Origin: an uncultured Paracoccaceae bacterium
GTDB taxonomy: Bacteria > Pseudomonadota > Alphaproteobacteria > Rhodobacterales > Rhodobacteraceae
Assembly (NCBI GenBank): GCA_947496535.1
Contig: CANMDE010000002.1
Location: forward strand, 744,001-808,000
DNA length: 64,000 nt
Reading direction: 5' to 3'
Positions 53,920-62,754 of this stretch are shown here, piece by piece (positions within the stretch are counted from its first letter, which is position 1; every line of letters starts with the position of its first letter). The notes beneath the pieces are model-generated. The model made no database searches. It had not been told where the DNA came from and saw only the letters and a list, made by a program, of their open reading frames with translations. Position numbers and translations under genes: made by a program.

Positions 53920-54854
53920 CGCGCCAAAAGAAAACCGTGATAACCTGTGCCATCACCGGGGCCATTCACACGCCAACAATGTCGGACGCGCTGCCCTACA
54001 CTGCTGACGATATCGCGGGGCAGGCGGTCGCGGCTGCGGAGGCGGGAGCATCCGTATTGCACCTGCACGCCCGAAACCCAAAAGATGGCTCTGTTTCGCT
54101 GGATCCGGATCACTTTGCAGCGTTTCTGCCGCGTATCAAACAAGCGACCGATGCGGTTATCAACATATCAACCGGAGGGAGCCTCAAGACATCCATCGAA
54201 GACCGGATTGCACCCGCAATGCGATTTTCGCCCGAGATGTGTTCGCTCAATATGGGATCGATGAATTTTTCGTTTCATTCGCTGGCGAACCGCTATGGCG
54301 ATGATGACTGGAAGTTTGATTGGGAGAAGGAATATGTTGAGCAGTCCGATACTTACATTTTTCGCAATACCTTTCGGGACATCAAAACCGTCGAAAACGC
54401 ACTGGCCCCGCATAACATCAAGTTTGAGCATGAATGCTATGATCTGGGACATCTTTATAACCTGAAGTTCTGCATGGATATTGGGCTGTTCAAGGCTCCC
54501 GTCTTTGTCCAGTTCATCTTTGGTATCCTTGGCGGAATTGGCCCCGAAGTTGACAACCTGATATTCATGAAACGCACCGCTGATCGGCTTTTCGGTGATG
54601 ATTATCGGTGGTCAGTTCTGGGTGCGGGTGGTTCCCAGATGCCGCTGGCTGCCACAGCCAGTCAGATGGGCGGTAATGTCCGGGTCGGGCTGGAGGATAG
54701 CCTGTTCATATCCCGCGGCAAACTGGCAGAAAGCAACGCCCAACAAGTCGCCAAAATCAAACGTATAGTCGAGGATCTGGGCAGCGAAGTTGCTACCCCG
54801 GACGAGGCGCGTGAAATGCTGGCACTGAAAGGTGGCGATCAGGTCGCGTTCTAA
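53916..54854 (+). CDS. Beta-keto acid cleavage enzyme (BKACE, DUF849)
   Basis: A 312-residue zinc enzyme that condenses a beta-keto acid with acetyl-CoA to acetoacetate and a new CoA ester. A-I-T-G-A near residues 13-17, L-H-L-H-A-R near 48-53 (metal histidines), N-I-S-T-G-G near 85-90 and H-E-C-Y-D near 169-173 (metal/substrate glutamate region) are present. Family members act on 3-keto-5-aminohexanoate, dehydrocarnitine and similar compounds. Tight coupling to the importer and nearby HAD-type enzyme suggests carnitine-like or gamma-amino-beta-keto substrates, not proven. Confidence 0.92.
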   Translation: MTRQKKTVITCAITGAIHTPTMSDALPYTADDIAGQAVAAAEAGASVLHLHARNPKDGSVSLDPDHFAAFLPRIKQATDAVINISTGGSLKTSIEDRIAPAMRFSPEMCSLNMGSMNFSFHSLANRYGDDDWKFDWEKEYVEQSDTYIFRNTFRDIKTVENALAPHNIKFEHECYDLGHLYNLKFCMDIGLFKAPVFVQFIFGILGGIGPEVDNLIFMKRTADRLFGDDYRWSVLGAGGSQMPLAATASQMGGNVRVGLEDSLFISRGKLAESNAQQVAKIKRIVEDLGSEVATPDEAREMLALKGGDQVAF

Positions 54855-54860
54855 CCGGCG

Positions 54861-56498
54861 CTAATTGTGCGCACCGAAGGGTGTGCCGGTCGCAGCTTCG
54901 AACTCCGCCTCATCCCAGTGACCTATAACAATGCCGGATGGCTCACCCCCTCCGGCCGCCATTTTATCGATCTTCTCAGGTGTCACTGTGGTTCGATTGT
55001 GATGCTGTCGCGCCCAGGCGAACAATGCATCCGACATGCGATTGCGCACGTCCTGATGTTCGCTGTCTTTGCTGGCACCAAGATCGTTCAATTCCTGCGG
55101 ATCAGTCGCAAGATCGAACAGCATGGGCCGGAACCCCTCGGCGAAGACGTATTTCCAACGCGCGTCCCGGATCATGAAAAGCTGGGATTTATCGCCAGCC
55201 GTCCCCAGAACTTGCCGCGCCTCTCGCGTCGCATAATCATACTCTGACACCGCGTATTTGCGCCAGCTCTCGGTTGTTTTGGGGTTGTGTAGAATGGAGG
55301 CCAGATTGCGGCCTTCTAATATATGCGGCTTTGGCGCACCGCCGAAATAATCAAGAAAGGTCGGTGCTAGGTCGATCGCTTCAACCAGCTCTGACCGTGC
55401 CTGTCCACGTGTCCCATCGGCGGTTGCGCGGGGATCATAGATGATCAAGGGTACCTTGACCGACTGGTCATGGAACAGATCCTTTTCGCCCATCCAGTGA
55501 TCACCTAGATAATCACCATGATCGGATGTGATGACGATCATGGTATTGTCCATAAGACCTCTATCTTCCATCCACTTGAATAGAATGCCCAGTTGGTCAT
55601 CAATCTGTTTGATTAACCCCATATAGGCTGGGATGACGCGCTCGCGGACCTCGTCGCGGGCAAAAGTCTTGCAGATGCGCGAGTTGATATATGCCTTGTA
55701 AACTGGGTGATCTGTCTGCCTTTCAGCTTCGCTTCGGACCGCGGGGATCACATGTTCGGGGCCGTACATATCGTTGTATGGGGCGGGGACAATGTAGGGC
55801 CAGTGCGGCTTGATATAGGAGAGGTGACACAACCACGGCTGATCTCCCGCACTTTCCATGAAATCCATCGCACGGCGGGTCATGTATGGTGTCTCGGATA
55901 GCTCTTCTGGAATGTCGGCGGGAAGGTTGGAATATTTCAACAACCATCCTGACAACCGCTTGCCATCTTCATCTAGCGCCGAGTTCGCATGATCGTTCCA
56001 GGGATTTTCGCTATTGAATCCATGGTCGTTCAGATAGCGATTATATTCGGGGTCGGGATCGTAATCAGTCTTTGGGTGCAAACCATCATCCCGTTCAAAC
56101 GGTTCAAAACCGCATTCGGACAGTGCGACGCCAACATTCGATTCCGGATCGATCCCCAGCCACTCCATCCCGTCGGTGTCTGCGGCCATATGTGTTTTGC
56201 CGACTATAACGGGCCTGACGTTCAGCTGACGCAGGTGGTCCCCGATTGTGCGTTCACCGATGCGGAGCGGAAAGCCGTTCCACGTCGCGCCATGACTGCG
56301 GCAATAGCGACCTGTATATGTGCTCATCCGTGATGGGCCACAGAACGGAGACTGCACATAGGCGTTGTCAAACCTAATGCCCATGCTGGCAATCCGGTCG
56401 ATATTTGGGGTCTTCAGATGCGGGTGCCCGTAGCAGGACAGGTAATCCCACCGCAGCTGGTCAGCCATGATGAAAAGGACGTTTTTTGCTTTCGACAT
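54861..56498 (-). CDS. Sulfatase/phosphonate monoester hydrolase-type enzyme
   Basis: A 545-residue alkaline-phosphatase-superfamily enzyme. D-Q-L-R near residues 13-16 begins the metal site. C-G-P-S-R near residue 58 is the core motif in which Cys becomes formylglycine. G-K-T-H near 101 and S-D-H-G-D near 328 complete the set. No signal peptide is present, so it is cytoplasmic and needs a formylglycine-generating or anaerobic sulfatase-maturating enzyme from elsewhere. It is the last gene of the TRAP operon, 3 bases after the large permease, suggesting that imported sulfate or phosphonate esters are hydrolysed inside the cell. Confidence 0.9.
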   Translation of the reverse strand: MSKAKNVLFIMADQLRWDYLSCYGHPHLKTPNIDRIASMGIRFDNAYVQSPFCGPSRMSTYTGRYCRSHGATWNGFPLRIGERTIGDHLRQLNVRPVIVGKTHMAADTDGMEWLGIDPESNVGVALSECGFEPFERDDGLHPKTDYDPDPEYNRYLNDHGFNSENPWNDHANSALDEDGKRLSGWLLKYSNLPADIPEELSETPYMTRRAMDFMESAGDQPWLCHLSYIKPHWPYIVPAPYNDMYGPEHVIPAVRSEAERQTDHPVYKAYINSRICKTFARDEVRERVIPAYMGLIKQIDDQLGILFKWMEDRGLMDNTMIVITSDHGDYLGDHWMGEKDLFHDQSVKVPLIIYDPRATADGTRGQARSELVEAIDLAPTFLDYFGGAPKPHILEGRNLASILHNPKTTESWRKYAVSEYDYATREARQVLGTAGDKSQLFMIRDARWKYVFAEGFRPMLFDLATDPQELNDLGASKDSEHQDVRNRMSDALFAWARQHHNRTTVTPEKIDKMAAGGGEPSGIVIGHWDEAEFEAATGTPFGAHN

Positions 56499-56501
56499 GG
56501 T

Positions 56502-57797
56502 CTATCTCACAAAAGATGGGAGCAAGGTTGCGAATTGAGGGACGAAGAACACAATGATCAAACCGATCAACAGGGCAACAACGAATGGCAGGATACCCCG
56601 AAAGATATCGCTGAGTTTCACATCCGGCAGCACCGACTTCACCACGAATGCATTCATCCCGATAGGGGGCGTAATCAGCCCGATTTCAGTAACGAGAACC
56701 ACCACAATTCCGAACCAGATCATGTCGACGCCTGATTGCATCAGGGCTGGTAGGAAGACGGGAACCAATAGAACCAGAATGCCGATAGACTCAAAAACCA
56801 TCCCCATGACCAGCGCAATTGCCACGATGAACAGGACCAGACCGGTCGGCGAAAGCTCCTGATCATCGACAAAGTCAAGGATATCGTATGGCAAGCCCGA
56901 CAGGTTAATGAACTGCGAAAAGACGACGGCACCAAAGAGCACGATGAATATCTTGGATGTGGTGATGGATGTTTCGACAAGACATATCCGCCATTCCGTC
57001 AGAGTTCGCAGATGGCCCCGGAAAAATGCGATTACGGCGGCACCGATGGCGCCAATGCCTGACGCTTCAGTTGCGGTGAAAACGCCGCCATAAATCCCAC
57101 CAAGAACCACGATGAAAAGCGCAAGAACGGGTAAGGTGCCTCGCAACGCCTTGGCGCGACGTGTTTCCTCTAGTGGCGCTGCCGCTGGGGCCGCGTCAGG
57201 ATCAACGCGCACTGCAATCGCCACCGCCAGCATGAAAAGGCAGACCAGCAAAAGCCCCGGCAATATACCCGCAATGAACAGTAGCCCGATATCCTGCTCT
57301 GCGATGATGCCGTAGATGACCAAAGGGACCGAGGGTGGGATCATGATGCCAAGTGTGCCACCTGCGGCGATGGTTCCGGCTGCCAGCTTGTCTTTGTAGT
57401 GGAACGCTTTCATCTGCGGCATGGCCACTTTGGACATCGTCGCTGCCGTGGCCAACGTGCTGCCGCAGACGGCCGAAAAGCCGCCACAGGCCAAAACCGT
57501 TGCCAAGGCCAGACCGCCTTTGAGCTTGCCTAAAGCGGCGTAGGCAGCATCATAAAGATCGCTGCTCACGTCTGACCTGTAGATGAACACGCCCATCAAA
57601 ACGAACAACGGAATGACGGACAGGTTGTAGTTCATCGCGTCATGCAGGATTTGCTGGCCCGCCATATTGAGGGCAGCATCAAATCCCCGGACGTATCCAA
57701 AACCTGCGACACCAACGATAAGCGTGGCAAAGCCCACCCGAAACCCGATGAAGCACAGAAGTAAAAGAAAGCCGAAGCCGAGAAGGGCAATCGTCAT
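56502..57797 (-). CDS. TRAP transporter large permease (DctM type)
   Basis: A 431-residue membrane protein with about 12 helices. A-A-G-G-T-L-G-I-M-I-P-P-S-V-P-L-V-I-Y-G near residues 143-162 is the DctM signature, and a second E-I-G-L-I-T-P-P-I-G-M-N block occurs near residue 378. It imports organic acids with sodium or protons. The start overlaps the small permease stop by four bases. The order is binding protein, small permease, large permease, sulfatase. Confidence 0.93.
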   Translation of the reverse strand: MTIALLGFGFLLLLCFIGFRVGFATLIVGVAGFGYVRGFDAALNMAGQQILHDAMNYNLSVIPLFVLMGVFIYRSDVSSDLYDAAYAALGKLKGGLALATVLACGGFSAVCGSTLATAATMSKVAMPQMKAFHYKDKLAAGTIAAGGTLGIMIPPSVPLVIYGIIAEQDIGLLFIAGILPGLLLVCLFMLAVAIAVRVDPDAAPAAAPLEETRRAKALRGTLPVLALFIVVLGGIYGGVFTATEASGIGAIGAAVIAFFRGHLRTLTEWRICLVETSITTSKIFIVLFGAVVFSQFINLSGLPYDILDFVDDQELSPTGLVLFIVAIALVMGMVFESIGILVLLVPVFLPALMQSGVDMIWFGIVVVLVTEIGLITPPIGMNAFVVKSVLPDVKLSDIFRGILPFVVALLIGLIIVFFVPQFATLLPSFVR

Positions 57798-58306
57798 GTC
57801 GGATCAGCCTCCACCGTCCAACGCAAGATCAACCCGAGGATTTGTGAAACGATGCTAAGCAGCGCCAGAAGGGCGACCAAACCATAGATGTATGCATTCG
57901 GCAGTTCCAGGACAAAAGTCACGCTGTTGCGGTGGTAAGCCTCCAGCGCATTATTCGTGATCACGTAAACGATCAGCAGCATCGCGGCGACGGAGAAGAG
58001 CTGGATCACCGTTTCGTAGACCCGCGGCGCAAGCTTGCGAATTCTGTGATCCACCAGTTCCACAACGATATGTTCGTCTCGGGCGTTGGTAATGCCAAGC
58101 CCGGAAAAAATGGCAATCGCCAGCAGTGCCGCAATCATTTCTGACGCGCCAAAGATCGGGGCGGCAAAGATATAGCGACCCAACACATCAACGAAGGTCA
58201 GTATCATCATGATCAGGATCACGATGCTGCTGAAGATTTCCAGCCCCGAAACGATGAAAGACAAACCGGCCTGCAGGCCGGGTTGTCTTTTGTCTGATTT
58301 GATCAC
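57794..58306 (-). CDS. TRAP transporter small permease (DctQ type)
   Basis: A 170-residue four-helix membrane protein. D-V-L-G-R-Y-I-F near residues 44-51, E-H-I-V-V-E-L near 78-84 and a late C-terminal helix are the usual DctQ features. The start is GTG at 58306, overlapping the binding-protein stop as GTGA. It forms the membrane complex with DctM. Confidence 0.9.
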   Translation of the reverse strand: MIKSDKRQPGLQAGLSFIVSGLEIFSSIVILIMMILTFVDVLGRYIFAAPIFGASEMIAALLAIAIFSGLGITNARDEHIVVELVDHRIRKLAPRVYETVIQLFSVAAMLLIVYVITNNALEAYHRNSVTFVLELPNAYIYGLVALLALLSIVSQILGLILRWTVEADPT

Positions 58307-59319
58307 TGGGACAGTTCCGTCACGCGATCACGGTAGAATTGCATTGCCCCTTCGCCATCAAGGCCGGCGGCGTTGGCTTTTTCGATCCACGCCGCAATCA
58401 TCGGGTCGGCGAGGTCAAAGAAGGCTTGTTCGAACGCTGGGTCAGCCTCGAGCACAGCGATGCCTTCTTCGTCAAAAGTCGCGAAAACTTCCTCTGCAAC
58501 AGAATCCCACTTCCCACCGGCAGCGGCGCCGATCACATCGCCACTGACGCTCATGATGGCTTCCTGATCTTCGGGAGAAATCTCGTCCCACTTATCCTGA
58601 TTGATGAAGAAGGAAAAAGAGGTGGAATACATCGGCTTTGAAAACCGCGTCAGTGATTTTGTGTAAGGGATCAACTGAAAAGATCGCAACGCGTCGCCGC
58701 TCATCCCCAGATGGGCATCAACTACGCCACGTGAAATCACCTCATTTGATTCAACGGCGGGCGTTGATACGACACCAGCGCCCAGTTCCCCCGACATGGC
58801 GGCCAACGGCCCTGGCAAGGCCCAGACTTTTCGGCTGGAGAATTCGTCGATGGAATTGATGGGTTCATCCGTCATACTGAACAGCTCACCCGGCGTGATA
58901 ACCCATTGCGACAAAAGGTGGACGCTATCAAACTCGTCGGGAAAGTACTTCTGATTGGTTTCCCACAAGGCACGCGACATAGCGGGCGCGTCAAAGCTGC
59001 CGACAAAGGGCTGCATTGCGACAAGCGGACCAGTCACACGGTTGCCGATTAGCCCATTGAACTGGATCGCAGCGTCAACAATTCCCGTTTCGACCGACGC
59101 CAGTTGTTCTGGCGGAGGCGCAACTGATCGTGGTGGGATATTTCCACTCACGCGACCTTCGGTCAGTGTTTCTACCTCTTCCAGCCAATTTGGCAGAATT
59201 TCTGTGCAAATGAAGTGTTGCGGTGGCCAGAAGCAATTAACGACAAGCCGTGTTTCCGCTGTGGCGGACCCTGGCATGAAAAATGCCAAGAGGGCCGCAG
59301 ACACTATAGACCGTAACAT
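58303..59319 (-). CDS. TRAP transporter solute-binding protein (DctP type)
   Basis: A 338-residue periplasmic receptor. The signal peptide ends S-A-T-A-E near residue 22. V-E-T-G-I-V-D-A-A-I-Q near 75, N-S-I-D-E-F-S-S-R-K-V-W-A near 145 and the E-I-S-P-E-D-Q-E-A-I-M segment near 245 are typical. ATG 59319 is chosen because GGGGAGGAAATTT precedes it; longer reading to 59370 would include the shared regulatory element. Its ligand is probably the sulfonate or sulfate ester acted on by the last gene of the operon, an inference. Confidence 0.92.
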   Translation of the reverse strand: MLRSIVSAALLAFFMPGSATAETRLVVNCFWPPQHFICTEILPNWLEEVETLTEGRVSGNIPPRSVAPPPEQLASVETGIVDAAIQFNGLIGNRVTGPLVAMQPFVGSFDAPAMSRALWETNQKYFPDEFDSVHLLSQWVITPGELFSMTDEPINSIDEFSSRKVWALPGPLAAMSGELGAGVVSTPAVESNEVISRGVVDAHLGMSGDALRSFQLIPYTKSLTRFSKPMYSTSFSFFINQDKWDEISPEDQEAIMSVSGDVIGAAAGGKWDSVAEEVFATFDEEGIAVLEADPAFEQAFFDLADPMIAAWIEKANAAGLDGEGAMQFYRDRVTELSQ

Positions 59320-59348
59320 AAATTTCCTCCCCATGAACTCCTCCCAGA

Positions 59349-59369
59349 TGTTCTGGAAAAAGCCTGACA
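59349..59369. promoter_or_regulatory. Candidate shared operator near the TRAP operon start
   Basis: On the minus strand this reads TGTCAGGCTTTTTCCAGAACA, with TGT...ACA ends. It shares TGTCAGGCTTT and CC with the inverted repeat at 46165-46184. It lies 29 bases before the binding-protein start. Confidence 0.4.
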
Positions 59370-59468
59370 TGGTAAATGGAGTCGGTCAACTGAAAATCCA
59401 CAATGCGATTTAATGTGACCACATCGTGGGTCAATATATCGCTCTATGGTCTTTTTCAGCCTTTCTTC

Positions 59469-60197
59469 TCAGCCGTACCCTCGGACGAGGCTCGATGCGA
59501 TCAGGCCCCACCCGTCAGCCACCACGAAAAATGCCAATTTGAATGGGAGTGAGACAATGGCAGGCGGAACCATCATCATTCCCATCGACATCAAAACGGC
59601 GGCAACGACCAGATCTATGATGAGAAACGGGATGAAGATGATGAATCCGACCTGAAAGGCGCGTTCCATCTCGCTCAGCATAAATGACGGCACAAGAAGA
59701 GAAAGCGGCGCATCGTTCGGACCGACGCTGGGGTCGATATCGGGTCGCAGATCCGCCAATGCCATGAATGCGCCCTCATCCATCCGGCCGGTCATAAAGA
59801 CTCTTAATGGTTCCATGGCCCTGAAAAATGCTTCTTCCATATCGAGCGTTCCATCAAGCAAAGGCGCGACCCCTGCAGCCCAGGCTTCGTTAAACACGGG
59901 CTCCATCACGAAATAGGTCAGGAAAAGCGCAAGGCTGACAATCAGCATATTGGGGGGGGACTGCTGCAAACCGATCGCTTGGCGAAGAATTGCAAAGACG
60001 GTGACGATGAATGGAAAGCAAGTAACCATGATTGCGATGCCCGGTACGAGGCTGAGCACCGTAACAAGCACCAAAAGCTGCACGGACCGGGTTGCAAGCG
60101 ACCCATCATCGCCCAAATCGATCGATACACCCTGTGCCGACGCACCTGTTGCCATGACAGCAAGAACTACTGCGGTAAGAAACCGAGAGAAATTCAT
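59469..60197 (-). CDS. fliP: Flagellar export protein FliP
   Basis: A 242-residue inner-membrane component of the flagellar type III export gate. A cleaved signal (A-S-A-Q near residue 22) precedes the four-helix domain. F-I-V-T-V-F-A-I-L-R-Q-A-I-G near 63-76, P-P-N-M-L-I-V near 81-87, V-P-S-F-M-L-S-E near 168-175 and M-G-M-M-M-V-P-P near 205-212 are the FliP signatures. It is one base after fliN. Next is the unrelated TRAP operon. Confidence 0.95.
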   Translation of the reverse strand: MNFSRFLTAVVLAVMATGASAQGVSIDLGDDGSLATRSVQLLVLVTVLSLVPGIAIMVTCFPFIVTVFAILRQAIGLQQSPPNMLIVSLALFLTYFVMEPVFNEAWAAGVAPLLDGTLDMEEAFFRAMEPLRVFMTGRMDEGAFMALADLRPDIDPSVGPNDAPLSLLVPSFMLSEMERAFQVGFIIFIPFLIIDLVVAAVLMSMGMMMVPPAIVSLPFKLAFFVVADGWGLIASSLVRGYG

Positions 60198-60488
60198 CTA
60201 TGTGAGGCTGTCAGCGTCAATCGCGACCTCGGTCAGACGGACGGCCAATTGACCCGGCTCCCCCCCTTCCATCTCCTGCAGCTCACCTCGGGCGATCAAA
60301 CGGTCGCCGACATAAAGTTCCACCGGATCCTCAATACGTTTGTCGAGCGGAAGAACGGCGTTTTCCCCAAGGCCCAGAAGATCACGCACCAGCGGGCGCG
60401 CCTTTCCGACCGTGACAGATATCTCAATAGGAATCCGTTGGAGCGGATGATCTTCGGCTTGCTTTGTATTCTGCGCGGGATCATTCAT
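60198..60488 (-). CDS. fliN: Flagellar motor switch protein FliN
   Basis: A 96-residue FliN-type SpoA/C-ring protein. R-I-P-I-E-I-S-V-T-V-G near residues 18-28 starts the SpoA domain, and E-D-P-V-E-L-Y-V-G-D-R-L-I-A-R-G near 53-68 is the conserved strand pair (E. coli has P-V-D-I-L-V-N-G). The start at 60488 overlaps the fliH stop by eight bases; the frame open to 60569 lies inside fliH. It forms part of the rotor switch. Confidence 0.9.
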   Translation of the reverse strand: MNDPAQNTKQAEDHPLQRIPIEISVTVGKARPLVRDLLGLGENAVLPLDKRIEDPVELYVGDRLIARGELQEMEGGEPGQLAVRLTEVAIDADSLT

Positions 60489-61041
60489 GGGTATCCATCC
60501 TTTCGTCTTCGTTGTGAATTCCACGCAGAACATCGCGAAGTTGCGCCATAAGCATGCCGTGATCGACATGCATTTCGCCCGCCTCGCAATCTATCCAAGC
60601 GGCAAGGGCGGACACGCTGGGGTCGGCAAGAACCGTGACCCTCTCGCCCACACCGCCAAGACATGATTTGATGTCATCGACCTGCGTTGAACTAACATGA
60701 AGACGTACGTTTTCGCTCTGGTCCGCAAAGGCCGCACGCATGCAGGTCTCGACCAAAACAACGGAAAAACTTTCCTTGATACAGTCAGGTAAAATCTTGT
60801 CCGCGATCAGGTCAAAAGTTGGTCGCAGGCTTTTTTTAAGTTCCGTCCGGGCCTCGGCAAAGGTGAATTCGATATCGGCGATAGCTTGCACCAACTGTTC
60901 GGACAAAGCAGCGTTATTCGCCTGACTCTCTGTCAAGCCTGCTGCAAACCCTTCTTGATAGCCGCTCTGGAAATCCTTGCTCGGACCTTGGGTGCTTGCG
61001 GTTTCCATGTCGAAAGCTTCTAGTGAAATGACAGATGACAT
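60481..61041 (-). CDS. fliH: FliH-like flagellar export regulator
   Basis: A 186-residue protein in the fliF-fliN interval. An N-terminal part with G-Y-Q-E-G-F-A-A-G (residues 27-35, the GxxxG-like FliH feature) is followed by helical, then alpha/beta V-FliH-type sequence (V-S-T-Q-V-D-D, D-P-S-V-S-A-L-A-A-W-I-D). FliH holds the FliI ATPase. The call rests on position as well as sequence because FliH diverges fast. fliF ends one base before it. Confidence 0.75.
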   Translation of the reverse strand: MSSVISLEAFDMETASTQGPSKDFQSGYQEGFAAGLTESQANNAALSEQLVQAIADIEFTFAEARTELKKSLRPTFDLIADKILPDCIKESFSVVLVETCMRAAFADQSENVRLHVSSTQVDDIKSCLGGVGERVTVLADPSVSALAAWIDCEAGEMHVDHGMLMAQLRDVLRGIHNEDERMDTHE

Positions 61042-62682
61042 TTAGGCCCCCTCCTGCGCTGGTTTTTCTTCGATCCAGTCCTGCAGGATTTGAAGTGTTT
61101 CTGGCTGTTTGTCCGAAATCATACGGCGAAGTTTGGCGACCGGATCGCCGCTGTCGTCTTCTGGCGCAGCTACATCCGCGCCCATCGGATAAGTAGCGGC
61201 ACCTTGGCCATCATTCACCGCCAGCATCATTTGCGGAGCATCTGATGCTGCGTCTGGCAAAGCCATGATTTGCTCCGGCGCTGGAAGCTGGCGACCCGGT
61301 GCCAGAATTGGCCGCACCACGAAAAGGCCCAGAACAAGCGATACGACCGCCAGAACGCCAATCTGAATAAGCTGCATGATATTCAACGGCGCTGTTGCCA
61401 CGGGATCCAAAACCTCAGTCCCGATCGGCACCAGCGGCTCGAATGGCAGGGAACGAACCGTAATCACATCGCCACGTTCACGGTCGATACCAATCGCCGA
61501 AGCGACCAGTTCTTCGAGCGAAGCAAGCTCATCGGCACTTCGCGCTGTGGTCGTGGTAGCTCCATTCTCGTCGATGGCGGTAATATCATTGACAAGAACA
61601 GCAACCGTAAGCCGCTTGATCGCCCCCGCGCCCCGCAGAAGCTGTCGTTCTGTTGCCGATACTTCGTAATTTGTAAGCGATCGGGTTTCGCTTGTCTCAT
61701 TGACCGACTGTCCAGCACTGCCGTTCGCATCGCCATCTGGCAGGTTCGAGGCGACGGTCACACTACCGTTGCGGTTATCCGATGATGTTCCACTGGTTTC
61801 CTGAACGTCCGTGCTGATGGCTACTCGGCTGTCCGGATCGAAACTACGCTCTGTGATGGTTTCCGTCTCAGTTACGGTATCCATCGTCACTTCGACTACC
61901 GCATTTCCGTGGCCAAGGCTTGCTACAAGTAGTCGTTCGGCCCTTTGCCGCAGGATTTCCGAGCGTTCATTCACCATAGGTGCTGCCAAGCTGTCATTTG
62001 GGCCGGACAAAAGCTTTCCATCGCCGTCTATCACGGCCACGGCGTCAGGCGACAATCCGTTCACAGCGGAGCCGACGAGATATTGCAGCGCCTTGACGTG
62101 CTGTGCGGCCAGTGATCCGCTGGCAGTCGTGACAGTAATGGATGCAGTCATCTCCGGATTGCGCTGAAAGGCGCGAGATGCTGGTGTGGCTATGTGAACG
62201 CGGGCGGCGCTGATGCGGGGGCTTGCCAGAATGGTGCGCGCAAGCTCGCCCTCCTTTGCGCGCCAATAGGCTGCGTCGAACATCTGCGAAGTCGTGCTAA
62301 AGCCAGATAGCGAGTCTAGCAGCTCATACCCTTGGCCACCGTTAGCAGGCAGGCCCTCACCAGCGAGAACCATTCGCAATGTATCGCGGCTGCCTGACGC
62401 CACGAAAATCGATCCCCCGCGAATCTCATAAGCCACGCTGCGTTGATCAAGCGCAGTGATAATCTCACCCGCCGCCTGCGGCTCCAATCCGCCGAACAAT
62501 AGCGCCATGTCCCTGTCGCCCGCACCACGGGCCAAGAAAAGAACGGTCGCAAATGCCGCCATCGTGGCAAGAGCAACGAATAGACGACGTTTGCTATCTA
62601 ATGTCGACCAAACGGATGTAAGGCTTTGCAAAACGGTTCTCCACTGCACCAGACTTTCTGTCTGTTGTGAATTGGTTTGCAC
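61042..62682 (-). CDS. fliF: Flagellar MS-ring protein FliF
   Basis: About 546 residues. A first membrane helix (L-F-V-A-L-A-T-M-A-A-F-A-T-V) precedes the ring-building region with L-F-G-G-L-E-P near 60-66 and G-I-D-R-E-R-G-D-V-I-T-V-R-S near 415. A second helix (L-I-Q-I-G-V-L-A-V-V-S-L) and the FliG-binding tail (L-R-R-M-I-S, then L-Q-D-W-I-E near the end) follow. GTG 62682 follows TTAAGG; GTG 62733 would extend through the CtrA-like box. It forms the base ring and export housing. It is divergent from fliL. Confidence 0.92.
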   Translation of the reverse strand: MQTNSQQTESLVQWRTVLQSLTSVWSTLDSKRRLFVALATMAAFATVLFLARGAGDRDMALLFGGLEPQAAGEIITALDQRSVAYEIRGGSIFVASGSRDTLRMVLAGEGLPANGGQGYELLDSLSGFSTTSQMFDAAYWRAKEGELARTILASPRISAARVHIATPASRAFQRNPEMTASITVTTASGSLAAQHVKALQYLVGSAVNGLSPDAVAVIDGDGKLLSGPNDSLAAPMVNERSEILRQRAERLLVASLGHGNAVVEVTMDTVTETETITERSFDPDSRVAISTDVQETSGTSSDNRNGSVTVASNLPDGDANGSAGQSVNETSETRSLTNYEVSATERQLLRGAGAIKRLTVAVLVNDITAIDENGATTTTARSADELASLEELVASAIGIDRERGDVITVRSLPFEPLVPIGTEVLDPVATAPLNIMQLIQIGVLAVVSLVLGLFVVRPILAPGRQLPAPEQIMALPDAASDAPQMMLAVNDGQGAATYPMGADVAAPEDDSGDPVAKLRRMISDKQPETLQILQDWIEEKPAQEGA

Positions 62683-62690
62683 GATGAGCC

Positions 62691-62705
62691 TTAACAATCG
62701 GTTAG
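62691..62705. promoter_or_regulatory. CtrA-like box TTAA-N7-TTAG
   Basis: TTAA-CAATCGG-TTAG matches the CtrA consensus TTAA-N7-TTAA with one mismatch. It lies between divergent fliF and fliL, 49 bases before the fliL start. CtrA controls flagellar genes in Rhodobacterales. Confidence 0.5.
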
Positions 62706-62754
62706 GGCTTATCGGTTTATTCAGATCGCACACAACGAATTGAAAGTGTGATCA

